In this document: positions 16,047 through 24,553 of the stretch, piece by piece | Layout: each line of letters opens with the position of its first letter | How positions within the stretch are numbered: the stretch's first letter is position 1 | NCBI RefSeq assembly: GCF_040732315.1 | Contig: NZ_CP160388.1 | Span: 1,214,501 to 1,278,500 of the forward strand | Length of the DNA stretch: 64,000 bases | Direction of reading: 5' to 3' | Origin: Oryzisolibacter sp. LB2S | Lineage (GTDB): Bacteria; Pseudomonadota; Gammaproteobacteria; Burkholderiales; Burkholderiaceae_C | Program-made: the position numbers and the translations under genes | The notes under the pieces: generated by a model | What the model was told of the DNA's origin: nothing | What the model saw: the letters and a program-made list of their open reading frames with translations, nothing else | Database searches by the model: none

Positions 16047-16366
16047 AGTTCCTCGACGAAACCGAGGCCGACGACCCCATCCTCTCGGTCGTCAACCTGA
16101 TCGACGTGTTCCTCGTGGTGATCGCGGCGCTGCTCATCACCGTGGCCAAGAACCCGCTGCTGAGTCCGTTCTCCAAGCAGGACGTCACGGTCATCACCGA
16201 CGCCGGCAAGCCCAGCATGGAGGTCATACAGAAGCGCGGCGAGAAGATCGAGAAGTACAAGGCCAGCGGCGAGATCGGCGAGGGTGACGGCGAGAAGGCC
16301 GGCGTCGCCTACCGCATGAAGGACGGCTCCATGGTCTACGTGCCCGAGACGGGCGAGGGACGCTGA
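16043..16366 (+). CDS. DUF2149 domain protein
   Basis: 107 residues. A short cytoplasmic start (MKFLDETEADDPILSVVNLIDV) leads into one membrane segment (about 18-35), then a periplasmic tail with KNPLLSPF and MEVIQKRGEKIEKYK. The one-helix layout recalls ExbD/TolR, and Asp at the mouth of the helix (NLIDVF) fits a proton-relay residue. It overlaps the TolQ-like gene by four bases and is the last gene of the cluster. An ExbD-like partner role is inference from topology and pairing. Confidence 0.8.
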   Translation: MKFLDETEADDPILSVVNLIDVFLVVIAALLITVAKNPLLSPFSKQDVTVITDAGKPSMEVIQKRGEKIEKYKASGEIGEGDGEKAGVAYRMKDGSMVYVPETGEGR

Positions 16367-16382
16367 GGCCCCCAAAAAAAAA

Positions 16383-17697
16383 GGTTCTTCACGGATTTGC
16401 GTGGAGCCGAGCGCATTGGCAATAAAAACAGCGGTGACATCCGAAGCATGATGGTTGTGCGACCAACCCATCCTCCTCGGAGCACCGCTGCATGCATCAG
16501 GATACCTGCTGGCCAACCCTTTGGCCCGGTTTTTACGTTGCCGATTCCTACATACAGGCCGATACAGCCCAATTGCGTCTGCTGCCCGACAGGGCGCAAC
16601 TGCGCTGTGGTTCGTGCCTGACCCGCGTGAACTCGGTGCATGAATACACCGAACGCAAGGTACGCGATTTGCCTTTGGTGGGCAGGATCCTGACACTGCA
16701 GGTGCAGCTGCTGCGCGTGAACTGCCCACACTGTGGGCCTTGCCTGCAGCACGTACGCTGGCTGGGGCGCTTCAGTCGCATCACCGATGCGATGGCGCAG
16801 ACGGTGGCCAGTTGCTGCAGCCGTATGCCCATCAAGCATGTGGCCCAGATGTTTGGGCTGCACTGGTCGACGGTGCGCCAGATCGACAAGCGCCACTTGC
16901 AAGAAGTGGTCAGAGAATTACCCGCACCCCAGCCCACCAGGCTGGTCATGGATGAGTTTGCCCTGCACAAGGGCCATCGCTATGCCACGGTGATTCTGGA
17001 TGCGGATACACGCCGGGTGCTCTATATCGCCAAGGATCGCAGTCGCAAGGCCATACGCCCCTTCTTCCAGGCCCTGGGCCCACAGGGCTGCAGACGTATC
17101 GAGGCCGTTGCCATGGATATGAATACGGCATTTGACTTGGAGGTGCGCCACTGGTGCCCCAAGGCCCGCATCGTCTACGACCTCTTTCACGTGGTGGCCA
17201 AGTATGGTCGTGAGGTCATCTCCCGCGTCAGAGTCGATGCGGCCAACGCCTTGCGCCACGACAAGCCGGGCAGGAAGGTGGTCAAGCAGGCCCATTGGCT
17301 GCTGCTACGCAACGCAGACAACCTCAAGGACAGTGAGCAAGTGCGTCTGCAGGAGGTGCTGCAGGCCAATGAGGCCTTGATGACGGTGTACGTGCTCAAG
17401 CAAACGCTCAAGAGCTTATGGGATGCGCCCGATCCGTGGGAGTGGCGCAGGCGCTGGAATCAGTGGCTGAGCCACTGCAAGGAAAGTGCCATTGTGTGTT
17501 TGCAGCAATTTGCAGCCAGGCTGCGCAAGTACTGGCGAGGTATTTTGGCCCGGGTGCGCTGGCCCATGCACACCGGGCAGCTCGAAGGCATCAATAACCG
17601 TATCAAGGTCATTAAGCGCATGGCTTACGGGTATCGGGATACCGACTACTTCTTCCTCAAAATCAAGGCAGCGTTCCCCGGGAATCCGTGAAGAACC
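16383..17697 (+). mobile_element. intact ISL3-family insertion sequence
   Basis: 1315 bp, bounded by inverted repeats GGTTCTTCACGGATT at 16383 and its complement AATCCGTGAAGAACC ending at 17697. It carries one transposase gene. Nine A residues flank it on each side (16374-16382 and 17698-17706), consistent with the 8-bp target duplication usual for ISL3 members. It sits in the poly-A side of the metQ terminator, between DUF2149 and metQ. It looks complete and potentially mobile. Confidence 0.9.
16492..17691 (+). CDS. tnp: ISL3 family transposase
   Basis: 399 residues. An N-terminal zinc-finger-like region (CGSCLTR and CPHCGPC, residues 43-83) is followed by a helix-turn-helix (KHVAQMFGLHWSTVRQID) and a DDE catalytic region: LVMDEFALHKGHRYATVILD, then VAMDMNTAF, then GQLEGINNRIKVIKRMAYGY near the end. 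The order and motifs are those of ISL3 (DDE_Tnp_ISL3). The stop codon lies inside the right inverted repeat. No frameshift is seen. Its base composition is less GC-rich than its neighbours, consistent with acquisition. Confidence 0.93.
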   Translation: MHQDTCWPTLWPGFYVADSYIQADTAQLRLLPDRAQLRCGSCLTRVNSVHEYTERKVRDLPLVGRILTLQVQLLRVNCPHCGPCLQHVRWLGRFSRITDAMAQTVASCCSRMPIKHVAQMFGLHWSTVRQIDKRHLQEVVRELPAPQPTRLVMDEFALHKGHRYATVILDADTRRVLYIAKDRSRKAIRPFFQALGPQGCRRIEAVAMDMNTAFDLEVRHWCPKARIVYDLFHVVAKYGREVISRVRVDAANALRHDKPGRKVVKQAHWLLLRNADNLKDSEQVRLQEVLQANEALMTVYVLKQTLKSLWDAPDPWEWRRRWNQWLSHCKESAIVCLQQFAARLRKYWRGILARVRWPMHTGQLEGINNRIKVIKRMAYGYRDTDYFFLKIKAAFPGNP

Positions 17698-17727
17698 AAA
17701 AAAAAAGCGCCGCCCATGGGCGGCGCT
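17698..17727 (-). terminator. rho-independent terminator of metQ
   Basis: On the minus strand a perfect 10-bp stem AGCGCCGCCC/GGGCGGCGCT with a 2-base loop is followed by nine T. It begins 24 bases after the metQ stop. The ISL3 element is inserted directly at the end of the T-run. Confidence 0.9.
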
Positions 17728-17750
17728 CGGCGCGTGGAGTGGGACGCTCC

Positions 17751-18536
17751 TCAGAACGCGGGAACCACGGCGCCCTTGTACTTGTCCTGGATGAACTTCT
17801 TCACCTCGGGCGTGTGCAGGGCCTTCATGAGCTTGGCGATGTCGGCGCCGTTGGCGCGGTCGGCACGCGCGGCCACGATGTTGGTGTAGGGCGAATCCGC
17901 ACCCTCGATGAACAGCGCGTCCTTGGTGGGGTTGAGCTTGGCCTCGATGGCGTAGTTGGTGTTGATCAGGGCCAGGTCCACATCGGCCAGGGCGCGCGGC
18001 AGCAGGGGCGCCTCGAGCTCGCGGAACTTGAGTTTCTTGGGATTCTTGACCACGTCCAGCGGCGTGGGCGTGAGGCTCTTGGGGTCCTTGAGCTCGATCA
18101 GCCCCTGCTTGGCCAGCAGGATGAGCGCACGGCCGCCGTTGGACGGGTCGTTGGGGATGGCCACCGTGGCGCCGTCCTTCAGGTCCTTGATGTTCTTGAT
18201 CTTGCTCGAGTAGGCGCCAAAGGGCTCCACATGCACCTTGCCGTTGGGCACGACGACCAGGCTGGTCTTGCGGTCCTTGTTGAAGCTGTCCAGATAGGGC
18301 TGGTGCTGGAAGAAGTTGGCATCGAGCTGCTTGTCCTCCACGGCCATGTTGGGCTGCACATAGTCGCTGAACTCCTTGACCTGCAGGTCCACGCCCTGGG
18401 CCTGGAGCTGGGGCTTGATGAAGTTCAGGATCTCGGCGTGGGGCACGGCCGTGGCCGCGACCTTGAGCACGTCGGCGGCCTGTGCAGAAAACGCCAGGGC
18501 GGCAACCGCCAGGGCAGAGAGGGTTTGCTTGAACAT
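17751..18536 (-). CDS. metQ: MetQ/NlpA family methionine-binding protein
   Basis: 261 residues from ATG 18536. The leader FKQTLSALAVAALAFSAQA has no lipobox Cys, so it is probably a free periplasmic protein. The body is typical NlpA/MetQ: VPHAEILNFIKPQLQAQG, QPNMAVEDKQLDANFFQHQPYL, PNDPSNGGRALILLA and NTNYAIEAKLNP. MetQ feeds D/L-methionine to the MetNI ABC transporter, but no metN or metI is adjacent. A strong terminator-like hairpin lies between serB and this gene. Ligands related to methionine are possible. Confidence 0.88.
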   Translation of the reverse strand: MFKQTLSALAVAALAFSAQAADVLKVAATAVPHAEILNFIKPQLQAQGVDLQVKEFSDYVQPNMAVEDKQLDANFFQHQPYLDSFNKDRKTSLVVVPNGKVHVEPFGAYSSKIKNIKDLKDGATVAIPNDPSNGGRALILLAKQGLIELKDPKSLTPTPLDVVKNPKKLKFRELEAPLLPRALADVDLALINTNYAIEAKLNPTKDALFIEGADSPYTNIVAARADRANGADIAKLMKALHTPEVKKFIQDKYKGAVVPAF

Positions 18537-18560
18537 CAAATGCAACCTTGGGAATGAAGC

Positions 18561-18596
18561 AAAGAAAAAGCGCCCGGACCGGGTCGGCCAGGGCGC
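18561..18596 (-). terminator. intrinsic terminator between serB and metQ, possible metQ attenuator
   Basis: On the minus strand GCGCCC and GGGCGC arms (18591-18596 and 18570-18575), with inner GGCC/GGTC pairing, are followed by TTTTTCTTT. It ends serB transcription, but it lies only 25 bp before the metQ ATG, with the AT-rich promoter-like DNA (18640-18665) on its far side. A second hairpin (GCCAAG/CTTGGC, 18606-18625) lies upstream of it. Confidence 0.7.
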
Positions 18597-18681
18597 GACG
18601 CAGGGGCCAAGTTTACGGTCTTGGCGCCATGCTTACGACGCAATTAAATTCATATTGATATAACGAAGTGGTTTTTTATGA

Positions 18682-19410
18682 TCACTTCAGTAGCTCCAGC
18701 AGCCTGTCGAGCCCGCCCTGGTTGATGGCCACCTGGGCCTGGGCGCGCACCGCGGGCTTGGCGTGGTAGGCCACGGACAGGCCGGCCGCACGCATCATGG
18801 GCAGGTCGTTGGCGCCGTCGCCCATGGCGATGCATTCCTCGGGCTCAATACCCAGGAGCGAGGCCACCTCGAGCAGGGTGCGGCGCTTCTCGGCGCCGTC
18901 GCAGATGTCGCCCCAGGCCTGCTCGACCAGCGCGCCCGTGAGCTCGCCGCAGTTGGTGCTCGAGCGTACCTCCAGCACGTTGGCGCGCACGAAGTCTATG
19001 CCCAGCTGCTCGCGCACGCGGTGGGCAAAGAAGGTGAAGCCCCCCGAGACCAGCAGGGTCTTGAGGCCGGCCGCCCGGCAGGCGCGCACCAGTTCGGCCG
19101 CGCCGGGGTTGATGCGCAGGCGCTCGCTGTAGACGCGCTCCAGGTCGGCGATGGTCACGCCCTTGAGCAGCGCGACGCGCTGGCGCAGGCTGTCCTTGAA
19201 GTCGGTGATCACGCCCTGCATGGCGGCCTCGGTGATGGCCGCGACCTCGGCCTTGCAGCCGACGAAGTCGGCAATCTCGTCCACGCATTCGATGTTGATG
19301 AGCGTGGAGTCCATGTCGAAGGCGATGAGCTTGTAGTTGCTCAGCTTCAGCGGCGGCGTGATGCCCTGAATGACGAGGCCGGGGGCGAATTCGGTGGGAA
19401 TGGATGACAT
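18682..19410 (-). CDS. serB: phosphoserine phosphatase SerB
   Basis: 242 residues; HAD superfamily. Motif I FDMDSTLIN (about 30-38, nucleophile Asp), motif II LLVSGGF, motif III/IV Lys followed by GDGANDLPM. It catalyses phosphoserine to serine, the last step of serine synthesis in the cytoplasm. It lacks the N-terminal ACT-like part of E. coli SerB (322 aa), as is common in betaproteobacteria. It lies in the order mfd, CbiM-like, serB on the minus strand, 35 bp after the CbiM-like gene. Confidence 0.93.
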   Translation of the reverse strand: MSSIPTEFAPGLVIQGITPPLKLSNYKLIAFDMDSTLINIECVDEIADFVGCKAEVAAITEAAMQGVITDFKDSLRQRVALLKGVTIADLERVYSERLRINPGAAELVRACRAAGLKTLLVSGGFTFFAHRVREQLGIDFVRANVLEVRSSTNCGELTGALVEQAWGDICDGAEKRRTLLEVASLLGIEPEECIAMGDGANDLPMMRAAGLSVAYHAKPAVRAQAQVAINQGGLDRLLELLK

Positions 19411-19445
19411 GGCAAACGGGGTGCAGGCAAAGAGGGAATTGTCGT

Positions 19446-20120
19446 TCAGGGCTTGGGCAGATAGAGCTGGTCGGACCAGGTCGCCAGCCACCCGGGCTTG
19501 AAGGCCACGAAGACCGCGCACAGCATGCCGGTGACGACGGCATCGCCCCAGGCCATGAGCCAGCGCGCCACGAGCGACAGATGCTCGCCCACGCCGGGCA
19601 GCACATGGCCCGCCCATTGCGACAGCGTGCCGGCCAGGAAGATGCATGCGGCCGTGCCCAGAAAGCCGCGCCCGAGCACGTAGACGAAGATGCGCGCGCC
19701 CGTGAAGGCGCGCGTCGTGATCAGCCGGCGCATGAGCCAGCCCAGCAGCAGCGCCAGCGTGGCCGGCACCACGCCCTGCCAGACGGCCAGGCCCAGGGCG
19801 TCGCCCCAGGACAGGCCGGGCGAGACCAGGGCCGCGATCACGCCCACGGCAAGCAGCACGGGTATGGCCAGAGGCCAGCCGAGCGTCAGCAGCACCAGAC
19901 AGGCGCCCGACCATTGCAGCTGCAGCGGCATGTGGTGCAGCGTGGGCAGGGCCCAGGCCCAGGGCAGGATGACCAGGGTGGCGAGCAGCGGCGTCCACAG
20001 CGCCGAGGGGCGGCCATGGGCCTCATGCACCAGCGGTCTCTGGTTGCCCAGCAGCCGCCATGGATGCATGAAAATGGCTGTAAGCAGCGCCAGTAAAGCG
20101 ATGGCAGCTTCCAAAAACAT
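19446..20120 (-). CDS. CbiM-like energy-coupling factor (ECF) transporter permease
   Basis: 224 residues, about six membrane segments. FVYVLGRGFLGTAACIFLAG, WLMAWGDAVVTGMLCAVFVAFKPGWLATW and a final D-LYLP match CbiM-family membrane proteins (PF01891), which bind Co or Ni for ECF importers. CbiN, CbiQ and CbiO are not in the window. The N-terminal His loop of true CbiM is not obvious, so the metal role is uncertain. It starts 7 bp after the mfd stop and is likely co-transcribed. The first 17 codons lie in a dispersed hairpin repeat, which therefore encodes the hydrophobic N-terminus. Confidence 0.7.
   Translation of the reverse strand: MFLEAAIALLALLTAIFMHPWRLLGNQRPLVHEAHGRPSALWTPLLATLVILPWAWALPTLHHMPLQLQWSGACLVLLTLGWPLAIPVLLAVGVIAALVSPGLSWGDALGLAVWQGVVPATLALLLGWLMRRLITTRAFTGARIFVYVLGRGFLGTAACIFLAGTLSQWAGHVLPGVGEHLSLVARWLMAWGDAVVTGMLCAVFVAFKPGWLATWSDQLYLPKP
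20071..20113 (-). repeat. dispersed AGCTGC hairpin element, copy 4 (codes for a protein N-terminus)
   Basis: Minus strand GGAAGCTGCCATCGCTTTAC followed by TGGCGCTGCTTACAGCCATTTT. It aligns with copies 5 and 10, which also begin with AGCTGC-TGCGCTTT. Here it encodes EAAIALLALLTAIF of the CbiM-like protein. The stem is decayed. Confidence 0.6.
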
Positions 20121-20127
20121 AGCTTGC

Positions 20128-23100
20128 TCAGGCCGTGGCGGCCTCCGTGAGCGGCTGGCCCAGGCTGCGCAGCACGTCGCGCACCATCTGTGCGCGCGCG
20201 GCCGGCTCGGGCAGTGCGCGCTCTATGCGCAGCTTTTCGTTGCCGGCCAGCTTGATGTGCTTGTTCTTCTGGATCAGGTGGATGATGGCCATCGGGTCCA
20301 CGGGCGGCTGGGGCTTGAAGCTGATGCTGATGACGCCCGGCGCCGCATCCACCTTGACCACGCCATAGGGCTGGCTCAGCACGCGCAGGCGGTGCACGTC
20401 GATGAGGGTCTGGGCTTGGGGCGGCAGCTTGCCGAAGCGGTCCACGATCTCTTCGAGCAGGCCGTCGATCTGCTCGCTGGTGCGCGCCGTGGCCAGCTTC
20501 TTGTAGAACGACAGGCGCAGGTGCACGTCGCCGCAGTAGTCGTCGGGCAGCAGGGCGGGGGCGTGCAGGTTGATGTCGGTGGCGGCCTGCATGGGCGAGA
20601 GCAGGTCGGGCTCCTTGCCGTTCTTGAGGCAGCGCACGGCCTCGGACAGCATCTCGTTGTAGAGCTGAAAGCCCACCTCGAGCATGTTGCCGCTCTGGTT
20701 CTCGCCGAGCACCTCGCCCGCGCCGCGGATTTCAAGGTCGTGCATGGCGAGATAAAAGCCGCTGCCCAGCTCCTCCATCTGCTGGATGGCATCGAGGCGC
20801 TGCTCGGCCTGCTTGGTCAGGCCTTCCATGTCCGGCACCATCAGATAGGCATAGGCTTGGTGGTGGCTGCGGCCCACGCGGCCGCGCAGCTGGTGCAGCT
20901 GGGCCAGGCCGAACTTGTCGGCGCGCGAGATGAGGATGGTGTTGGCCGTGGGCACGTCGATGCCGGTCTCGATGATGGTCGAGCACAGCAGGATGTTGTA
21001 GCGCTGGGCCACGAAGTCGCGCATGACCTTCTCAAGCTCGCGCTCGGGCATCTGGCCGTGGGCCACGGCGATGCGCGCCTCGGGCAGTATCTCCTCGAGC
21101 TTCTGGCGCCGGTTCTCTATCGTCTCGACCTCGTTGTGCAAGAAGTAGCACTGGCCGCCGCGCTTGAATTCGCGCAGCACGGCCTCGCGGATCACGCCCT
21201 GGTTCTCGCTGCGCACAAAGGTCTTGATGGCCAGGCGACGCTGCGGCGCCGTGGCGATCACCGACAGGTCGCGCAGGCCCTCAAGCGCCATGCCCATGGT
21301 GCGCGGAATCGGCGTGGCCGTGAGCGTGAGCACGTCCACCTCGGCGCGCATGGCCTTCATGGCCTCCTTGTGGCGCACGCCGAAGCGGTGCTCCTCGTCG
21401 ATGATCAAGAGGCCCAGGTTCTTGAACTTCGTCGATTCGCTGAGCAGCCTGTGCGTGCCCACGACGATGTCCACCGTGCCGTCGGCAATGCCCTTCACCG
21501 CCGCCGTGATCTCCTTGCCCGAGCGAAAGCGCGAGACCTCGGCCACCTTCACGGGCCATTTGGCGAAGCGGTCGCAGAGCGTGCGGTAATGCTGCTCGGC
21601 CAAGAGCGTCGTGGGCGCCAGAAACGCCACCTGCTTGCCGCCCGTGACGGCCACGAAGCAGGCGCGCAGCGCGACCTCGGTCTTGCCAAAGCCCACGTCG
21701 CCGCAGACCAGACGGTCCATGGGGCGCGGGTTGATCATGTCCTGCACCACGGCGTGGATGGCGGCGTTCTGGTCGGCCGTTTCCTCAAAGCCGAAGTCAT
21801 TGGCGAACTGCTCGTAGTCCTGCGGCGAATAGCGGAAGGCATGGCCCTGGCGCGCGGCGCGCCGGGCGTAGATGTTGAGCAGCTCGGCCGCCGCGTCGCG
21901 CACCTGTTCGGCGGCCTTGCGCTTGGCCTTTTCCCACTGGCCGCTGCCGAGCTTGTGCAGCGGCGCCTCGTCGGGGCTCACGCCCGTGTAGCGGCCAATG
22001 AGCTGCAGCTGGCTCACGGGCACGTAGAGCACGGCCTGGTCGGCGTATTCCAGGTGCAGAAACTCCTGCAGCGCCGGGCTGCCGTCGGGGTTCTTCTGGC
22101 CCATGTCCATGTGGATCAGCCCGCGGTAGCGGCCAATGCCGTGCTGGTTGTGCACCACGGGGTCGCCCACTTTCAGCTCGGACAGATCCTTGATCAGCGC
22201 CTCGACGTCGCTGGCCTGCTCCTGCTTCCTGCGCCGGCGCGTGGTGGCGCCCGCGGCAAACAGCTCGGTTTCGGTGACGAGGTCCAGCCCGGCTTCGACC
22301 CAGGCAAAGCCCGTGGCCAGCGCCGCCGTGGCAATGCCCACGGGCTCGGCGGGCGTGGCCTGGAACTCGGCCAGCGAGTCGAACGTGGGCGGGTTCAGTC
22401 CCGAGGCGCGCAGAAAGTCCAGCAGGCTCTCGCGCCGGCCGTCGCTCTCGGCCAGCAGCAGCACGCGCTGGCCGGACTGTGTCGCGCCGCGGATATGGGC
22501 CTGCAGCCGCGCCAGCGGGTCGTCGGCGCCGCGCACCACGGACAGGTCGGGCAGCTTCTGGAACAGGGCGCTGCCTTGCACATCCTCCACGCCGGGGCGC
22601 AGCGACAGCTGGGCGTGCGGCTTGGCCTGGCCGTAGAACTGGTCGGCAGACAGAAACAGCGCCTCGGGTGGCAGCACGGGGTGGTCCGGGTCGCCCTGCA
22701 GCAGGCGGTAGCGCTCGCGCGTGTCCTGCCAGAAATGCTGGAAGGCGGCCTCCAGGTCACCATGCAGCACCACCGTGGCCTCGTCCCCGAGATAGTCGAA
22801 CACCGTGGCCGTGTCGTCGAAGAACAGTGGCAGGTAGTACTCGATGCCGGCGGTCGCCACGCCGTTGCCCATGTCCTTGTAGATGCGGCTCCTCGTGGGG
22901 TCGCCCTCGAGCAGCTCGCGCCAGCGCTGGCGGAACTTGCCGCGCGCGGCCTCGTCCATGGGGAACTCGCGACCGGGCAGCAAGCGCACCTCGGGCACGG
23001 GGTAGAGGCTGCGCTGACTGTCGGGATCGAAGGTGCGTATGGAGTCGATCTCATCGTCGAACAGGTCCACGCGGTAGGGCTGGAGTGACCCCATGGGGAA

Positions 23101-23622
23101 CAGGTCGATGAGCCCGCCACGCACCGCGTACTCGCCATGGCCCACCACCTGCGATACATGCTGGTAGCCGGCCAGCGTGAGCTGGGCGCGCAGCCTGGCC
23201 TCGTCGAGCTTTTGCTTGACCTTGAAGTGGAATGTGTAGCCTGCCAGGAATGCCGGCGGCGCCAGGCGGTACAGCGCCGTGGTGGCGGGCACCAGCACCA
23301 CGTCGGCCCCCGTGTCCTTGTCCCGCTGCGAGATACGCCACAGCGTCGCCAGGCGCTCGCTGATCAGGTCCTGGTGCGGCGAGAAGCTGTCGTAGGGCAG
23401 CGTCTCCCAGTCCGGGAACAGCGCGCAGCGCAGCTCGGGCGCGAAGAAGGCCATCTCGTCGATGAGGCGCTGGGCGTCGGCCGCGTCGGCCGTGACGATG
23501 GCCGTGACGCGGCCTGCGGCCTTCTCGCGTTCGCCCAGGCGGGCCAGCAGCAGGGCGTCGCTGCTGCCCACGGGGCGGGGCAGGGTGAAGCGTTTTCCGG
23601 GGGAGAGTTTGGGCAGATCCAT
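20128..23622 (-). CDS. mfd: transcription-repair coupling factor Mfd
   Basis: 1164 residues, the usual length. UvrB-like N-terminal domain, CarD-like RNA-polymerase-binding region (LKVGDPVVHNQHGIGRYRGL, about 530-550), then a RecG-like translocase: GDVGFGKTEVALRA (Walker A), DEEH (Walker B), TATPIPRTM, then IIETGIDVPTANTI and LHQLRGRVGRS (motif VI). It displaces RNA polymerase stalled at DNA lesions and recruits UvrA. It is divergent from ispD, with 71 bp between their start codons. Upstream in-frame codons exist but ATG 23622 gives the family N-terminus. Confidence 0.96.
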   Translation of the reverse strand: MDLPKLSPGKRFTLPRPVGSSDALLLARLGEREKAAGRVTAIVTADAADAQRLIDEMAFFAPELRCALFPDWETLPYDSFSPHQDLISERLATLWRISQRDKDTGADVVLVPATTALYRLAPPAFLAGYTFHFKVKQKLDEARLRAQLTLAGYQHVSQVVGHGEYAVRGGLIDLFPMGSLQPYRVDLFDDEIDSIRTFDPDSQRSLYPVPEVRLLPGREFPMDEAARGKFRQRWRELLEGDPTRSRIYKDMGNGVATAGIEYYLPLFFDDTATVFDYLGDEATVVLHGDLEAAFQHFWQDTRERYRLLQGDPDHPVLPPEALFLSADQFYGQAKPHAQLSLRPGVEDVQGSALFQKLPDLSVVRGADDPLARLQAHIRGATQSGQRVLLLAESDGRRESLLDFLRASGLNPPTFDSLAEFQATPAEPVGIATAALATGFAWVEAGLDLVTETELFAAGATTRRRRKQEQASDVEALIKDLSELKVGDPVVHNQHGIGRYRGLIHMDMGQKNPDGSPALQEFLHLEYADQAVLYVPVSQLQLIGRYTGVSPDEAPLHKLGSGQWEKAKRKAAEQVRDAAAELLNIYARRAARQGHAFRYSPQDYEQFANDFGFEETADQNAAIHAVVQDMINPRPMDRLVCGDVGFGKTEVALRACFVAVTGGKQVAFLAPTTLLAEQHYRTLCDRFAKWPVKVAEVSRFRSGKEITAAVKGIADGTVDIVVGTHRLLSESTKFKNLGLLIIDEEHRFGVRHKEAMKAMRAEVDVLTLTATPIPRTMGMALEGLRDLSVIATAPQRRLAIKTFVRSENQGVIREAVLREFKRGGQCYFLHNEVETIENRRQKLEEILPEARIAVAHGQMPERELEKVMRDFVAQRYNILLCSTIIETGIDVPTANTILISRADKFGLAQLHQLRGRVGRSHHQAYAYLMVPDMEGLTKQAEQRLDAIQQMEELGSGFYLAMHDLEIRGAGEVLGENQSGNMLEVGFQLYNEMLSEAVRCLKNGKEPDLLSPMQAATDINLHAPALLPDDYCGDVHLRLSFYKKLATARTSEQIDGLLEEIVDRFGKLPPQAQTLIDVHRLRVLSQPYGVVKVDAAPGVISISFKPQPPVDPMAIIHLIQKNKHIKLAGNEKLRIERALPEPAARAQMVRDVLRSLGQPLTEAATA

Positions 23623-23693
23623 GCGGGAGCGGTCGCCTGGTGCGCGCGGCGGCAGGCTTTTGGCGGGAAGCGGCGATTTTAGAATGCCCACCC

Positions 23694-24536
23694 ATGAGCG
23701 ACCTGCCGCCCGCCTACAACCCTGCTCGCCCCATGCCCGCGCGCTTCTGGGCCCTGCTGCCCTGCGCGGGCCAGGGCACGCGCGCCCTGCGCGCACCGCC
23801 CGGCGCGGGCGCCGTGCTGCCCAAGCAATACCAGCCCGTCGCCGGCCAGCCTATGGTGCTGCACACGCTGGCGGCCTTTGCCGGCGTGGCGCGGCTCTCG
23901 GGCACGCTGGTGGCGGTGGCGCCGGGCGATACGTTTTTCGACGGCGCGCCGCACCCCGGCAGCTTTGCCGTGCCCTGCGGCGGCCCTACGCGGGCCGAGA
24001 CGGTGCTCGGCGGCCTCAAGGCGCTGCTAGGGCGTGGCGCCCTGGACGAGGACTGGGTGCTGGTGCACGACGCCGCGCGCTGCCTGGTGACCACGGCGCA
24101 GATCGACGCGCTGATCGACGCCTGCCAGCACGACAGCGTGGGCGGGCTGCTCGCGCACAAGCTGGCCGACACGCTCAAGACCGCCACCGACGGCCCCGGC
24201 GGCGTGCGCGTGGCCGCCACCGTGGACCGCAGCGACAAATGGCTGGCGCAGACGCCGCAGATGTTTCGCATCGGCGCGCTGCGCCGCGCGCTCGAGCAGG
24301 TGGGCGCGGCCGCAACCGACGAGGCCAGCGCCATGGAGGCCATGGGCCTGCGCCCGCGCCTGGTGCCGGGCGGCGCGCAGAACTTCAAGGTCACCTACCC
24401 CGAGGACTTCGCCCTCGCCGAGGCCGTGCTGGCCCAGCGCATGCATGGCGCCACGCTGGCGCGCTTTGGCGGTGAGCGCGGCGCGGCGGCGGCCGAACCG
24501 ATCAACCCGTTTTTCGCGCGCCCGGCGCCGCGCTGA
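23694..24536 (+). CDS. ispD: 2-C-methyl-D-erythritol 4-phosphate cytidylyltransferase IspD
   Basis: 280 residues, somewhat longer than the usual 230 because of a short N-terminal lead and a C-terminal extension after about residue 255. The nucleotide-binding motif [10 protein letters not shown] (about 21-30) is followed by [21 protein letters not shown]. Others are [20 protein letters not shown] and QTPQMFR. It makes CDP-ME in the MEP isoprenoid pathway. An insertion replaces the usual GSR with [18 protein letters not shown], a betaproteobacterial trait. ispF follows 17 bp later; a TTTTAGAAT box lies just upstream. Confidence 0.94.
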   Translation: MSDLPPAYNPARPMPARFWALLPCAGQGTRALRAPPGAGAVLPKQYQPVAGQPMVLHTLAAFAGVARLSGTLVAVAPGDTFFDGAPHPGSFAVPCGGPTRAETVLGGLKALLGRGALDEDWVLVHDAARCLVTTAQIDALIDACQHDSVGGLLAHKLADTLKTATDGPGGVRVAATVDRSDKWLAQTPQMFRIGALRRALEQVGAAATDEASAMEAMGLRPRLVPGGAQNFKVTYPEDFALAEAVLAQRMHGATLARFGGERGAAAAEPINPFFARPAPR

Positions 24537-24553
24537 GCAGCAAGGTACATGTG

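Noticed and set aside
18543..18545. Upstream TTG start for metQ
   Set aside because: ATG 18536 gives a typical signal peptide and better spacing from the AAGG ribosome binding site.
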